The notes under the pieces were generated by a model. The model did no database searches, was not told where the DNA came from, and saw only the letters and a program-made list of their open reading frames with translations. A stretch of 64,000 nt of DNA from Steroidobacter denitrificans (lineage in GTDB: Bacteria > Pseudomonadota > Gammaproteobacteria > Steroidobacterales > Steroidobacteraceae). The stretch is taken from positions 2,320,001 to 2,384,000 of the forward strand of contig NZ_CP011971.1 in assembly GCF_001579945.1 (NCBI RefSeq), written 5' to 3'. A program made the position numbers and the translations under genes. Positions 45,577-55,055 of this stretch are shown here, one piece after another; position 1 is the first letter of the stretch, and each line of letters begins with the position of its first letter.

Positions 45577-46748
45577 TCATCGCCTCCGCTCGAGCGCGGC
45601 AGTCCCAGCACCTTCTCGGCGATGACGTTGCGCATGATCTCGCTGGTCCCGCCGCCGATGCTGTAGCCGAGCGCATCGAAGTACCCCGCCACCAGGCGAC
45701 CTCTTGCAAGGACATGCGGAGACTTCTTGGTGAGGCAGGCGAGCGGCCCGGCACTCTCCAGCATGGATTTGGCTACTTTCTGGCGAAGCCTGGACGCGAA
45801 CAGCTTGCCGACCGAGGCGGAAGGTCCGGGTTGCCGTCCAGCCAGTTGGTCGCTCAAAGCCCGAAATCCGAGATAGCGCAGGCCCTCCAGTTCAATCCAG
45901 TACCAGGCCGCCTGCTGGCGTAATGAGCGATCGAGGTAACCGGGCTCGCGGTTCGCATGCGCCAGCCGCCAGAGGCGTTCGACGCCATTCTCCAGGGCGA
46001 TGACGCCCGACAAGCCGCTGCGTTCGTGATCCAGCGTACTGCGCGCGATCTTCCAGCCGCCATGCAGCGGCCCCACGAGATTGACCCGCGGAATACGCAC
46101 CTCGTCGAAGAACATCTCGCAGAAGTGGACGCCGCCACCCGCATTCCTCACGGGACGCACAGTGATTCCGGGCGATTTCATGTCGCATAGTAGATAACTG
46201 ATGCCCTCCCGCTTCGGTGCATCCGGATCCGTTCTCACCAGCAGGAAGCACCAATCGGCGATATTGCCGAGACTCGTCCAGATCTTCTGACCCGTAACGA
46301 CGAAGCTGTCGCCGTCGAGCACGGCGCGGGTGCGCAGGGCGGCCAGGTCGCTGCCTGCGCCGGGTTCGCTGAACCCCTGACACCATATTTCATCTGCGGC
46401 AAGAATTTTCGGCAGGAAACGGCGGCGCTGCTCATCCGTGGCATGCAACACCAGCGTCGGGCCCAGAATACTCAGACCAACAGCGTTGATGAGCGCCGGC
46501 AACCGGGCACGAGCGATCTCCTCGGCAACGATGACTTGCTCCGTCAACTTGGCTTCCTGCCCGCCATAGGTCTTGGGCCAGGTCAGCCCCACGTATCCCG
46601 CCTTCCACAGGCGGCGCTGCCAGTCCCTAGCCGCCTGGATCGGATCAGATGCCTTGGCGATCGCTGCCGCATGGTAGCTATTGGCCGCAATCCAGGCTCG
46701 TAGGCGCTGGCGGTAATCCTCCTCGGCCGGTGAGAATGCGAGATCCAT
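45573..46748 (-). CDS. Acyl-CoA dehydrogenase, first subunit of a pair
   Basis: A 391-residue protein with the complete set: WPKTYGGQEAKLTEQVI, QGFSEPGAGSDLAALRTRA, TGQKIWTSLGNIADWCFLLV and the C-terminal LGYSIGGGTSEIMRNVIAEK with the likely catalytic Glu. It is closest to the FadE-type dehydrogenases of steroid and branched-chain acyl-CoA metabolism. It starts 5 nt after the upstream LLM stop and overlaps its partner gene. Confidence 0.9.
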   Translation of the reverse strand: MDLAFSPAEEDYRQRLRAWIAANSYHAAAIAKASDPIQAARDWQRRLWKAGYVGLTWPKTYGGQEAKLTEQVIVAEEIARARLPALINAVGLSILGPTLVLHATDEQRRRFLPKILAADEIWCQGFSEPGAGSDLAALRTRAVLDGDSFVVTGQKIWTSLGNIADWCFLLVRTDPDAPKREGISYLLCDMKSPGITVRPVRNAGGGVHFCEMFFDEVRIPRVNLVGPLHGGWKIARSTLDHERSGLSGVIALENGVERLWRLAHANREPGYLDRSLRQQAAWYWIELEGLRYLGFRALSDQLAGRQPGPSASVGKLFASRLRQKVAKSMLESAGPLACLTKKSPHVLARGRLVAGYFDALGYSIGGGTSEIMRNVIAEKVLGLPRSSGGDE

Positions 46749-46753
46749 GCGGG

Positions 46754-47833
46754 TCAGGCGACCAGGCGCGTCTGCAGCATCGAGGACGTCAGGCGAATGC
46801 TTTCGATGACATCGAGATGATCGCGGCCAGGCAGGTGCATTCTGCAGAGCAGGTGAGTGATGCCCACGTCGCCCTTGAAACGCAGCAGGCGCTCGAGCAC
46901 TTCATCGTAGCTACCGAACAGCGCACACTTCGCCAGCAGATCCTCGTCGGTCAAACCGCGGATCGCCGCCAGGCCGGCCCGTTCCTCTACGGCTTCCCGG
47001 CGCAATGCATCGAAACGAGCACGTAGCGAGGGTATGGCCTTGTCACGCGCGGCCCACCCGTCCGCGGCGATGAACAGCTCGCGCGCCAACGCCACCTCGA
47101 CCTCGCTGCGATCGCGGCCCGCTTTTGCCAGGGCCGAGTCATACCAGTTCACCTTTTCACGAACTTCATCGTCGGTTTCGATAGAGGAAACCAGCAGGTG
47201 GTAGCCTCGGCTTGCCGCCCATTCGATCACCGCGCGACTACCGGCGTTCACCCAGATCGGCGGGTGCGGCAGCTGTGTCGGTCGCGGCAGGAGCGGGAGA
47301 TGTTGGGCATCGGTGATCTGGCCGCGGCGCCACTGGTCTATGAACGGCGTCTTGAAAGGCTCGCGCCGCCAGCCCCGCGCTCCCTCGGCGTGCAGCGGAA
47401 ACGTGTAATGCTCGCCGATGAACTGTACATTGCTCTGCGACCATACCGTCCGCAGCAAATCGGTAGCCTCGCGAAAACGCGCCTCGCGCTCCGACCATGG
47501 CACGCCGGCGGCAGCAAACTCTTCCGCACGCTCGCCCGCCGACACGCCCATGATCAGACGCCCGCGCGAAACGATATCGACGAGGGCATAGTCTTCAGCG
47601 CTGTTCAGCGGGAAATCCAGCGTCAACTGCCGATTTGCCGGACCGACCCGGATCGATCTGGTGCGTGCGGCCGCGCCGGCCGCCAGCGGCGCGACTTCCG
47701 GAGCGCCCAATGTGCCATGGTGTTCCTCGAACAGAGCCGAATCGAAACCCAGGCGATCGGCCTCGACGATCTGCTCCAGCGCGTTCCGATAGGAGCAATC
47801 CGGTCCCAGTGAATACAGCAAGCCCACTCTCAT
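46754..47833 (-). CDS. LLM-class flavin-dependent oxidoreductase 4
   Basis: A 359-residue luciferase-like protein (MRVGLLYSLGPDCSYRNALE; FDSALFEEHHGTLGAPEVAP; IVSRGRLIMGVSAGERAEEF; PPIWVNAGSRAVIEWAASRG). The HH pair near residue 40 is typical of the alpha-luciferase-like branch. Its start overlaps the stop of the upstream LLM gene by 4 nt, so the two are co-translated and may form a heterodimer like LuxA/LuxB; that is only a suggestion. Confidence 0.87.
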   Translation of the reverse strand: MRVGLLYSLGPDCSYRNALEQIVEADRLGFDSALFEEHHGTLGAPEVAPLAAGAAARTRSIRVGPANRQLTLDFPLNSAEDYALVDIVSRGRLIMGVSAGERAEEFAAAGVPWSEREARFREATDLLRTVWSQSNVQFIGEHYTFPLHAEGARGWRREPFKTPFIDQWRRGQITDAQHLPLLPRPTQLPHPPIWVNAGSRAVIEWAASRGYHLLVSSIETDDEVREKVNWYDSALAKAGRDRSEVEVALARELFIAADGWAARDKAIPSLRARFDALRREAVEERAGLAAIRGLTDEDLLAKCALFGSYDEVLERLLRFKGDVGITHLLCRMHLPGRDHLDVIESIRLTSSMLQTRLVA

Positions 47834-48873
47834 TTCCGACTCCTCTGCCTCAGCGCCGGCATGACCTCTCTCGCAAACAGTTCCATCGATTCCAACATCC
47901 GATCGTTACGGAAATTGGCCCAACTCAAACGGGCCAGAAGCATGTCGACGCCGTAGTCGGTAACCGGTTTGAACATCTCGCGCACGTGGGCTGGACTGCC
48001 ACGCGGACGGTTCGGATTGGTGATGAACTGCTCCTTCATGCCAGGCGGCGGCTCGGTCACCTGCGTGCCGTCGGGGTTCTTCAACCGGAAGAAGCCGAAG
48101 CCGATGAACTGATCGCGCATTGCCGGCCAGTAATCCTGCTCGATCGTCACGGCGGCCTCTTCCTCGCTTGCGGCAAGGTAGACGTCGACGAATTTGGCAC
48201 GCTTCAGGGTGCTCGGATCACGACCGAACTCGCGGGCAAAAGCCGCATAGCGATCGAATACGCCCATGCCGCAGTCGGCGTCGCCGGTCGTGCAGTACGA
48301 CCAGCCCCGCTTGGCCGCGGCCTTCACCGACCAGTCCGCGAAGCCGCCGCACACCCACATCGGCATTTCGCGCTGCTGCGGGCGTGTCTTTAACGAAACG
48401 TTGCTGTAATTGTAGTATTCGCCGCTGAATGAGAACGTTTCCTCGGTGAGCGCGCGCCGCACTACTTCGAACGCCTCGATAAAGCGCGAGCCGATGCGAC
48501 CGATCTCCACGCCATGACCGTGGAATTCCTCTGGTCGATAGCCGGCACCGAGACCGAGCACCAGGCGTCCGTTCGACAGTCGATCGAGCACGGCCGCCTG
48601 CTCAGCGATTTTCAGTGGATCGTGCTGTGGTATGAGCAACGCCCCGGTCACGAGCTTGATGCGCGTGGTATTCACAGCGAGCGACGCGAGAGCCGGCAGC
48701 AGCGCCGGACAGTAGCCGTCGTACCAGAATGAATGCTCCGTTACGGCGATGCCGTCGTATCCTAGTTCCTCGGCCTTCTGTGCGTGCACAATGAGATCGT
48801 CGTACATGTCGGCATGCGATCGCCGATACGAATGCGGGCTCTGCATCCCGTAGGGTCCGATAACTATATCCAT
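47830..48873 (-). CDS. LLM-class flavin-dependent oxidoreductase 5
   Basis: A 347-residue luciferase-like protein with YDGIAVTEHSFWYDGYCPAL, IKLVTGALLIPQHDPLKIAE, LSNGRLVLGLGAGYRPEEFH and MPMWVCGGFADWSVKAAAKR. It is the first LLM gene of the operon, 57 nt after the AMP-ligase stop. Ribosome site GGAGGACAACCGCTTC. The substrate is unknown. Confidence 0.88.
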   Translation of the reverse strand: MDIVIGPYGMQSPHSYRRSHADMYDDLIVHAQKAEELGYDGIAVTEHSFWYDGYCPALLPALASLAVNTTRIKLVTGALLIPQHDPLKIAEQAAVLDRLSNGRLVLGLGAGYRPEEFHGHGVEIGRIGSRFIEAFEVVRRALTEETFSFSGEYYNYSNVSLKTRPQQREMPMWVCGGFADWSVKAAAKRGWSYCTTGDADCGMGVFDRYAAFAREFGRDPSTLKRAKFVDVYLAASEEEAAVTIEQDYWPAMRDQFIGFGFFRLKNPDGTQVTEPPPGMKEQFITNPNRPRGSPAHVREMFKPVTDYGVDMLLARLSWANFRNDRMLESMELFAREVMPALRQRSRK

Positions 48874-48930
48874 GAAGCGGTTGTCCTCCAGTACGATGGC
48901 CTGCTCTCAAAAATCACGGCTGTAATGGCA

Positions 48931-50595
48931 TCAAGCAGGTGGCCGCGCGAACTGCGAATTTCCGGCGCGTGTCGCGGCATCCTTTTGAAGCGCTGCCTTC
49001 TGGATCTTTCCCGTCGGAGTCATGGGCATTGCATCCAGGCGCACCAGCATCTCCGGATACATGTACTTCATCGCCTTTTTCTCGGTAAAGAACTCGCTGA
49101 TTTCAGCAAGCTCGAGCTCACGGTTATCGCGCGTGACGATGTAGGCACACACCCGCTCGCCAAGGCGTTCATCGGGCATGCCGACCACTGCGGAATGCAG
49201 GATCGCCGGATGTTGACACAGAAGATCCTCGATTTCCTTCGGATAGATCTTCGATCCGCCGCGATTGATGACCTCCCTCGCCCTCCCTGCGAAGTACAAA
49301 TAACCCTCATCATCCACAAAGCCGAGATCACCGGTGTAGAACCATCCGGCCTCGTCGCGGGTTGCTGCAGTCTTCTGCGGCTGATTATGGTACCCGACAA
49401 ACAGCGTAGGACCGCGAAAGCAAATCTCACCAACACCACCTGCTGGCATCGTGATCGACCGATCAAGCGGATCGACGATCTTGAGCTGCGCGCCGAAAAC
49501 GGGGCGCCCTACCGACTCGCTGACCTTATCGTCCGGATCATCGGGCGCCGTGCGCGTATGGACGATGGTCTCCCCCATCCCATAGGTGTTGGCGGACTTG
49601 ACGCCCCATACCCGTTTCAATTCACCGATTAGATCCGGCGAACTGCGCGCCCCTCCCACTGCCACCGACTTGATGCACGAGGTATCGTATTTACCGAAGT
49701 CAGCATGGCGCAAAATCCCGAACAGATGCGCCGGAGTCCCGGACAGCATGGTCACGCGGGCACGCTCTATCATCGCAAGAACCTGAGTCGGACTGTAGCG
49801 ATCCAGCACGACCATCGGAAAACCGCCGAGCACGCAGTAGTACGTGGTGAAGTGGCCGAAGCTGTGCGTCATCGGCGAACATGCCAGCATCACCGTATCG
49901 GCGGCCATGTACCGGACCAGCTGCTTCATTAGCGAGATCACGGTATTGTGCGTGTGCAGAAAGCCCTTCGGATTTCCCTCCGTGCCGGAGGTGAAGTTCA
50001 GGTAGAAGATATCATCCGCCGACGTCCTGATCGCGTTCAGACGGTGTAGATTTCCGCGGCCTTCCTCAATCAGCGCGCTCAAGATCGACTCATCAGCAGC
50101 GGCGACACCACGGGCGATAACGACCTCGCGCAGAGACGGCAGCTGTGGCCGAACCGACCGAATCATGTCCGCGAACGCAAAATCCCGGAAACTCTCCGGG
50201 ACTACGACTGCATCGGTCTCGCAGAATTCGAAAAGATTGACGATCTCACGCTCGCGAAAGACGGTGTGCGTCGGCTGAATGATGGCGCCGATTCTCGACA
50301 AGGCAATCTGCAGAAAACAAAATTCGACCCAGTTCGGAAGCATGACCGCGACAATGTCGCCAGGCCGGATGCCGATCCCGAGCAGACCCGCCGCCAGCGC
50401 ATCGGACTCGGCCTTGAACTGCGCGAACGTATAGGTTCTCTCGACCGTGATCAGCGCCGTTTTGTCCGGCTGAGCCGCCGCCGTCTCATCGAGCCCCTGG
50501 TGCAGCGTACAGTCGAGCCAAAGCCCCGCGTCGCGCCACATGCGGCTGTAGGCGGCGGAGAAATGCGGAAATTGATGCTTGGCCACGCCAGTCAT
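48931..50595 (-). CDS. AMP-forming acyl-CoA synthetase
   Basis: A 554-residue adenylate-forming ligase that activates a carboxylic acid with ATP and joins it to CoA. Motifs: A3 YLNFTSGTEGNPKGFLHTH, A5 YGMGETI, A7 YTGDLGFVDDEGYLYFAGR and the A10 Lys in PTGKIQKAAL. The hydrophobic or cyclic acid specificity cannot be told. The ATG at 50595 overlaps the stop of a 30-codon ORF (ATGA), so translation is probably coupled. It heads the catabolic run. Confidence 0.92.
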   Translation of the reverse strand: MTGVAKHQFPHFSAAYSRMWRDAGLWLDCTLHQGLDETAAAQPDKTALITVERTYTFAQFKAESDALAAGLLGIGIRPGDIVAVMLPNWVEFCFLQIALSRIGAIIQPTHTVFREREIVNLFEFCETDAVVVPESFRDFAFADMIRSVRPQLPSLREVVIARGVAAADESILSALIEEGRGNLHRLNAIRTSADDIFYLNFTSGTEGNPKGFLHTHNTVISLMKQLVRYMAADTVMLACSPMTHSFGHFTTYYCVLGGFPMVVLDRYSPTQVLAMIERARVTMLSGTPAHLFGILRHADFGKYDTSCIKSVAVGGARSSPDLIGELKRVWGVKSANTYGMGETIVHTRTAPDDPDDKVSESVGRPVFGAQLKIVDPLDRSITMPAGGVGEICFRGPTLFVGYHNQPQKTAATRDEAGWFYTGDLGFVDDEGYLYFAGRAREVINRGGSKIYPKEIEDLLCQHPAILHSAVVGMPDERLGERVCAYIVTRDNRELELAEISEFFTEKKAMKYMYPEMLVRLDAMPMTPTGKIQKAALQKDAATRAGNSQFARPPA

Positions 50596-50684
50596 CCGAG
50601 CGTCCAGTGGACTCGCGGTACCGGGCGGTTCGGGGTGTGATGGGATTTATCCAAAACGCAAAGCCTGTGTCGGTCGAACAGCAT
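50592..50684 (-). CDS. 30-residue leader ORF coupled to the acyl-CoA synthetase gene
   Basis: It reads MLFDRHRLCVLDKSHHTPNR and ten more residues. It starts with ATG after a strong GAGGAG site (spacing 6) and ends in a TGA that overlaps the ligase ATG. The peptide has no known motif. It may only load ribosomes for the next gene, or act as a sensing leader. It stands directly behind a palindromic promoter-like region. Confidence 0.5.
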   Translation of the reverse strand: MLFDRHRLCVLDKSHHTPNRPVPRVHWTLG

Positions 50685-50708
50685 ATTGCGCTCCTCGTTC
50701 ACTTTTAT

Positions 50709-50739
50709 CATAACAAACCGCCGTGTTCGTTTTGTTATG
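50709..50739 (-). promoter_or_regulatory. Palindromic operator and promoter-like region upstream of the acyl-CoA synthetase operon
   Basis: CATAACAAA-N13-TTTGTTATG is a perfect 9-bp inverted repeat. On the minus strand the second arm continues as TATGAT, a good -10 box, about 20 nt before the leader ORF's ribosome site. An operator covering the -10 suits a TetR-type repressor. A related half-site pair ACAAA-N12-TTTGT lies at 56759-56780 before the OYE gene. Confidence 0.55.
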
Positions 50740-50960
50740 GATAGTAGCACAAATCCCTACAATGTCACGCCCGGCGTCGCGGACGATTCCGGTTTCGGCT
50801 CCGAAGCAGGGCTGCTCGGGCTGCACCCCGCCGGCGATACTCCGAATTATACTTCCCGACCCGGCGAAACCCGCCGCCGCAGAGCCGTTGCAGATTCGCC
50901 GGTATTCTGTATTCCGAACTATCGAACCCTGAAGGAAAATAAGTACTTGATGCGAGATGC
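50740..50960. other. Intergenic, nothing recognised
   Basis: The stretch between the promoter region and the end of the FAD oxidoreductase gene shows no gene or clear terminator. A plus-strand open frame (50686-51063) reads as low-information sequence and runs into the FAD gene antisense. Confidence 0.5.
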
Positions 50961-52367
50961 TCAGGCCACTGCTTGCCGGCTGCTCGCCCAGGCGGCCGCA
51001 CTACGTCCAGCGGCCCGGCCAAAAACGATCGCATTGGTCACCGAGTTTCCTCCTCCGATATAGCAATCCCCGAGGATGCCGCCGACGGTCTCGCCGGCGG
51101 CGAAAAGGCCAGGAACGGGACGGTTGCCGACGTTCAGTACACGCGTCTCACTGTCGATGCGCAGACCTGCGGAGGTCAGGCAGATGATCGCCGGTCGCAT
51201 GCGCACCGCATAGAAAGGCGGCTTGCGAACCGGTAATAAGTTGGTGCTGTCCTTGAAGTACTCCCGGTCTTGGCCGCTGTCGCAGCTCGCGTTGTACGAC
51301 TCGATCGTCGCCTCGAGAGCATCCGCGCGAATTCCGGCGTTCCGGGCGAGTTCGTGAATGGTCGCACCGCGGAAAATCTTGCCTTGCGCAGTCTGTTTCT
51401 CAAGCGATTCGGGCTCCCAGCTCGGTAGCGGATAATCGCCCGCCTCGATGATCCTTGGAGCGCATGCACGAGACTGCTCGTCGAAGACGGCGAAGCATTC
51501 CCCGCCCAGTTGCTCATTGACTACACTTGAGACTACTGCATACTCGGTCGTCTCATTGATGAATCTACGTCCATTTCGATTTACATACATCAGCCAGCCC
51601 GGCAGGAAAACCTCTAGGTCTTTGGCAAAACCGGGAGTCACGAGTAGCAACCCTCGATTGAATCCCGTCATATCCGCGCCGACGGCCTGAGCCAGCACGA
51701 TGCCGTCCCCGCGATTGGTCCTTGCACCGATGTACCAGGCCCTGTCGCCTTGCGCCGCGGCCTGAGAATAGTAGCGGCTCAGAAATTCCTCGTTCGCACC
51801 AAAGCCGCCTGTGGCAATGACGACCGCGCCCGCCGTGATGGCATCGTCGCCGACCACGATGCCTCGAAGGCCGCCATCCGGATCGACCAGCAACCGGTTA
51901 ACGTGCGTACGCAAGACGACATCCACCGATTTTTGTCCGAGGGCACCCTCGAGCGCCTCGGCGATCGCGGCGCCCGCGCCTGTCGGCGAGTGCCCGCGGG
52001 CGATTCCATCGACGCCGGAGACATACAGACCCTCGGGAAGAAACTCGACGCCGAGGGACATCAGCCATTCCAGACCGTCGGCCGCCTCGTCGCAGAATCG
52101 CCGCACAAGAGATGCTTCCACCTTGTGCTGTGTCAGCGCCATGTAGTAGAGGTAAGCCGCTTCCTGCGTATCGCCTTCGATTCCTCTGGCTTGCTGCACC
52201 CGGGTGCCGGCTGCGTAGTAGACGCCCCCCGACAGCGCTGTCGAACCTCCCAGCTTATCGGCGACTTCCACGAGCAGAACCCGCGCGCCGGTCTCGGTCG
52301 CCGTCAGCGCCGCAGCCATTCCGGCTCCGCCGCCGCCGAGCACGATCACGTCGTAATCGGTGTTCAT
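50961..52367 (-). CDS. FAD-dependent oxidoreductase (fumarate-reductase / 3-ketosteroid-dehydrogenase-like)
   Basis: A 468-residue FAD_binding_2 flavoprotein. The dinucleotide motif VIVLGGGGAGMAAALTATE is at the N-terminus, GGSTALSGG and ATGGFGANEEFL are typical, and the C-terminus has PVPGLFAAGETVGGILGDCY plus GNSVTNAIVFGRAAG. The family includes fumarate/urocanate reductases and 3-oxosteroid 1-dehydrogenases. The KstD-type C-terminal motif is not clearly present, so I do not assign that function. Minus strand, following TonB receptor 3 by about 190 nt. Confidence 0.87.
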   Translation of the reverse strand: MNTDYDVIVLGGGGAGMAAALTATETGARVLLVEVADKLGGSTALSGGVYYAAGTRVQQARGIEGDTQEAAYLYYMALTQHKVEASLVRRFCDEAADGLEWLMSLGVEFLPEGLYVSGVDGIARGHSPTGAGAAIAEALEGALGQKSVDVVLRTHVNRLLVDPDGGLRGIVVGDDAITAGAVVIATGGFGANEEFLSRYYSQAAAQGDRAWYIGARTNRGDGIVLAQAVGADMTGFNRGLLLVTPGFAKDLEVFLPGWLMYVNRNGRRFINETTEYAVVSSVVNEQLGGECFAVFDEQSRACAPRIIEAGDYPLPSWEPESLEKQTAQGKIFRGATIHELARNAGIRADALEATIESYNASCDSGQDREYFKDSTNLLPVRKPPFYAVRMRPAIICLTSAGLRIDSETRVLNVGNRPVPGLFAAGETVGGILGDCYIGGGNSVTNAIVFGRAAGRSAAAWASSRQAVA

Positions 52368-52553
52368 GGGTTTTTCGTCCTCGTCATTTTCTGGGCAATC
52401 TTGCGGCCAGCTGCGGTCCCACGCCGCTACCCTTGGATCAACGTACCGAGGCGTTCACCGGCGAGCGGAGAGCCGCCGGGAAGAAGACGCCGCGGCTGTC
52501 CGGCCTGCTCGAAGCCGGACAGCCGTAACGATCTGCTCTACCTTGGAACTCCT

Positions 52554-54938
52554 TTAGAACTTCGCAGTCAATTCGACGCCATACTCGCGGCGCGGCGCGT
52601 AAAAAGCAAAGCCGCCGAGCGATCCTTCCCACGTCAGTGACCCCTCTCCGATGGGCTGCGCCGAATTGATGTATTTCTCGTCGGTCAGGTTCTTGCCATA
52701 GAGCGCCAGCGTATATCGCTCGTCGCTGCCACTGACTGAAATCGATCCGTCGAGCAGACCCAATGAACCTCGGCGGCCGTACGGCTGATTACGAACGGTC
52801 GTGAACGTTTCCGAAGTGTGCCGATAATCGAGACGGATCGCTCCGAGCAGATTTGCCGCGATCGGCGCGGAGTAAGCGCCGCCGATGCTGTACGACCATT
52901 TCGGCGCGCGACGCATATCGAAGTGCGACAGATCCTCGACGATAGCCGTACCGTCGGGACGCAGGACAGGCATTCCGTCCACCAGGATGGCCTGCCCGAA
53001 CTCCTTGTACTCCGCATCCAGATAACCTACGGCAACATTGAAGCTCAGGCTGTCCGTTGCGTTGGCGGACACTTCCAGTTCCACGCCACGGGTCTCGGCC
53101 GAGGCGGCGTTCGTGACGATTGTCTCCGTGCCCGTCGGAGACAACGGCTCCGGCTGCACGATATCAACCTGCAAGCCATCATATTTGTTGTAGAAACCCG
53201 TCAAATTTGCTCGCAGACGCCGCTCGAACCAGCTGGACTTGATGCCGATCTCATAAGCATCGACCTTTTCCGGTTTGAACGGACCGATCGAGGTCGGCGT
53301 CTGGCCGCGACCGCTGAAACCACCCGCCTTGTAGCCCTTGGAATAGCTGCCATAGACGTTCAGATCATCGGTAAACTTGTACTGAAGGATGGCGCGCGGC
53401 GTGGTCTCGGTCGAATCGTAGTCGGCCTCGCACCGCGTAAATCCAACCATGTCTGCCGCGACGCAGCGCACGCCGCCGTAGTCTCCGGACGCGAAGAGGA
53501 TTGTCGTATGAAAATCTTTCTCATCACGGGTAACGCGCCCGCCGAGCGTCGCGGAAAATGCGTCGGTAAAGTTATAGGTGCCCTCGGCGTACACCGCGTA
53601 CGACTTGGATGTCTGCCCCGTGATATTCGTTATTACCGTGGCGGTGGGCAGGCCGATCAGCATACCGCCGGCGGTCGCTTCGATTTCATATTCCTGCCGA
53701 AAGAAGTACAGACCGGCAATGAGATTGAAAGCGGGCAAGCCGAAATCCGTGTTGATCTGGAACTCCTGGCTGAACTGATCCTGCGTCTCGGGCCGTCCGA
53801 CGTCATAGAGTCGCACCGGCAGCGCATCGAAGTCATAGACCGGATCCGCCTCGAACCGACGCCAGCCCGTGATCGAACGCAGAGTACCGATATCGGTGTC
53901 CCAGGTAACATCCAGCACCGCACCGCTGGATTCGATGTTCTGCCGGAACTGGCCGTCCGGCTTCGTTACATAGGGATTCAACCCGGATGTGAAACGATCG
54001 ACTTCCGCAATCGGAACGCCCGCACCGAGCGCCAACGCCGCAAAGACGCTCTGTTGAGCCTGCGGAATGGCCTGCTGCGCGATGGCGCAATCCGCGGCCG
54101 ACAGTGCCGGCGAACACGAAAGCGGCGTCGTGGAGTGAGCAGGGATGAATCCCTGCGTGCCGCTGCGATCGCTCGTATGGTCGACGATAAGGTCAATGGT
54201 CCAGTCGGCCGTCGGCGTATATCTGAGAGACGCGCGCACGGCCGTCACATCGGTGAACGACGCGTCCGTCGGCTGCGGCGTGAACTCGTTCCTCCAGAAA
54301 CCATCCGAGCTCAATGACAGCGCTGAAATCCTGGCCGCAAGCTTACCGTCGATCAAGGGCAGATCCGCGGAAGCGCGCAGATTGAGTGTGCCTTCATTGC
54401 CATAGGTCACGATTGCCTTATACGCCTCCAGCCCCGACGGGCGGGCCGTGCGCACGTTGATCGTCCCGCCGATGGTGTTACGACCGAACAAGGTACCCTG
54501 CGGGCCGCGCAGGATCTCAACCTGCTCGATATCGAAGAAATCGGTCAACGAACCGATATTGCGCCCGATGAATACGCCGTCGATGGTCACGCCAATCGCC
54601 GGATCGAAACTGGACTCGACATCCTGGTAACTGATGCCACGGATCGCAAAGTACGCCGCCTGTCCAAACGCTCCACCCGCGTCCAGCACCACGTTCGGCG
54701 CCACGCCCTGCAGGTCGGCCAGGGTGTTTGCGAAGCGCTGTTCCAGCATCGCCCGGTTGATCGCCGACACCGCAACCGGCGTGTCCTGAATGCTTTCCGC
54801 CCGGCGGCGCGCCTGGACAATGATTTCTTCGAGTTGTGCGCCCTCAGTTTCAGTCGCTCTCGCCGTTTCCTGGGCCAACGACGGCGCCGCCACCACGCTC
54901 ATCGCGCCCAATGCAAATAAATGGAACCTGTTTCTCAT
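52554..54938 (-). CDS. TonB-dependent outer-membrane receptor 3
   Basis: A 794-residue receptor. Signal peptide MRNRFHLFALGAMSVVAAPS with cleavage near LAQ. The TonB-box/plug start is LEEIIVQARRRAESIQDTPV. Plug motifs IRGISYQDVESSFDPAIGVT and ILRGPQGTLFGRNTIGGTIN. The barrel ends GVELTAKF. The ATG at 54938 follows GAGGGGAACGAAG; an earlier start at 55004 would spoil the signal peptide. It probably shares a transcript with the FAD oxidoreductase gene. Substrate unknown. Confidence 0.9.
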   Translation of the reverse strand: MRNRFHLFALGAMSVVAAPSLAQETARATETEGAQLEEIIVQARRRAESIQDTPVAVSAINRAMLEQRFANTLADLQGVAPNVVLDAGGAFGQAAYFAIRGISYQDVESSFDPAIGVTIDGVFIGRNIGSLTDFFDIEQVEILRGPQGTLFGRNTIGGTINVRTARPSGLEAYKAIVTYGNEGTLNLRASADLPLIDGKLAARISALSLSSDGFWRNEFTPQPTDASFTDVTAVRASLRYTPTADWTIDLIVDHTSDRSGTQGFIPAHSTTPLSCSPALSAADCAIAQQAIPQAQQSVFAALALGAGVPIAEVDRFTSGLNPYVTKPDGQFRQNIESSGAVLDVTWDTDIGTLRSITGWRRFEADPVYDFDALPVRLYDVGRPETQDQFSQEFQINTDFGLPAFNLIAGLYFFRQEYEIEATAGGMLIGLPTATVITNITGQTSKSYAVYAEGTYNFTDAFSATLGGRVTRDEKDFHTTILFASGDYGGVRCVAADMVGFTRCEADYDSTETTPRAILQYKFTDDLNVYGSYSKGYKAGGFSGRGQTPTSIGPFKPEKVDAYEIGIKSSWFERRLRANLTGFYNKYDGLQVDIVQPEPLSPTGTETIVTNAASAETRGVELEVSANATDSLSFNVAVGYLDAEYKEFGQAILVDGMPVLRPDGTAIVEDLSHFDMRRAPKWSYSIGGAYSAPIAANLLGAIRLDYRHTSETFTTVRNQPYGRRGSLGLLDGSISVSGSDERYTLALYGKNLTDEKYINSAQPIGEGSLTWEGSLGGFAFYAPRREYGVELTAKF

Positions 54939-55055
54939 CTTCGTTCCCCTCGCCAAAAACTCCGTCGAAAAGATCGTACCCATATCAGGGCCACAGCCCT
55001 GCACACGTCGAGTCGGCGGCGCGCCGGACAGCCAGCCGTAAACCTTCGGCTCGGT

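Noticed and set aside
44816-45754. 312-codon minus-strand frame
   Set aside because: Same strand but different frame from the acyl-CoA dehydrogenases, with Arg/Gly/Ser-rich translation.
50961-52367. 3-ketosteroid 1-dehydrogenase (kstD) assignment
   Set aside because: The flavin fold fits, but the KstD C-terminal active-site motif was not recognisable, so only a general FAD oxidoreductase call is kept.
52818-54317. 499-codon open frame on the plus strand
   Set aside because: It is exactly antisense to TonB receptor 3, has no family motif or ribosome site, and reads as Arg/Glu/Val-rich shadow sequence.
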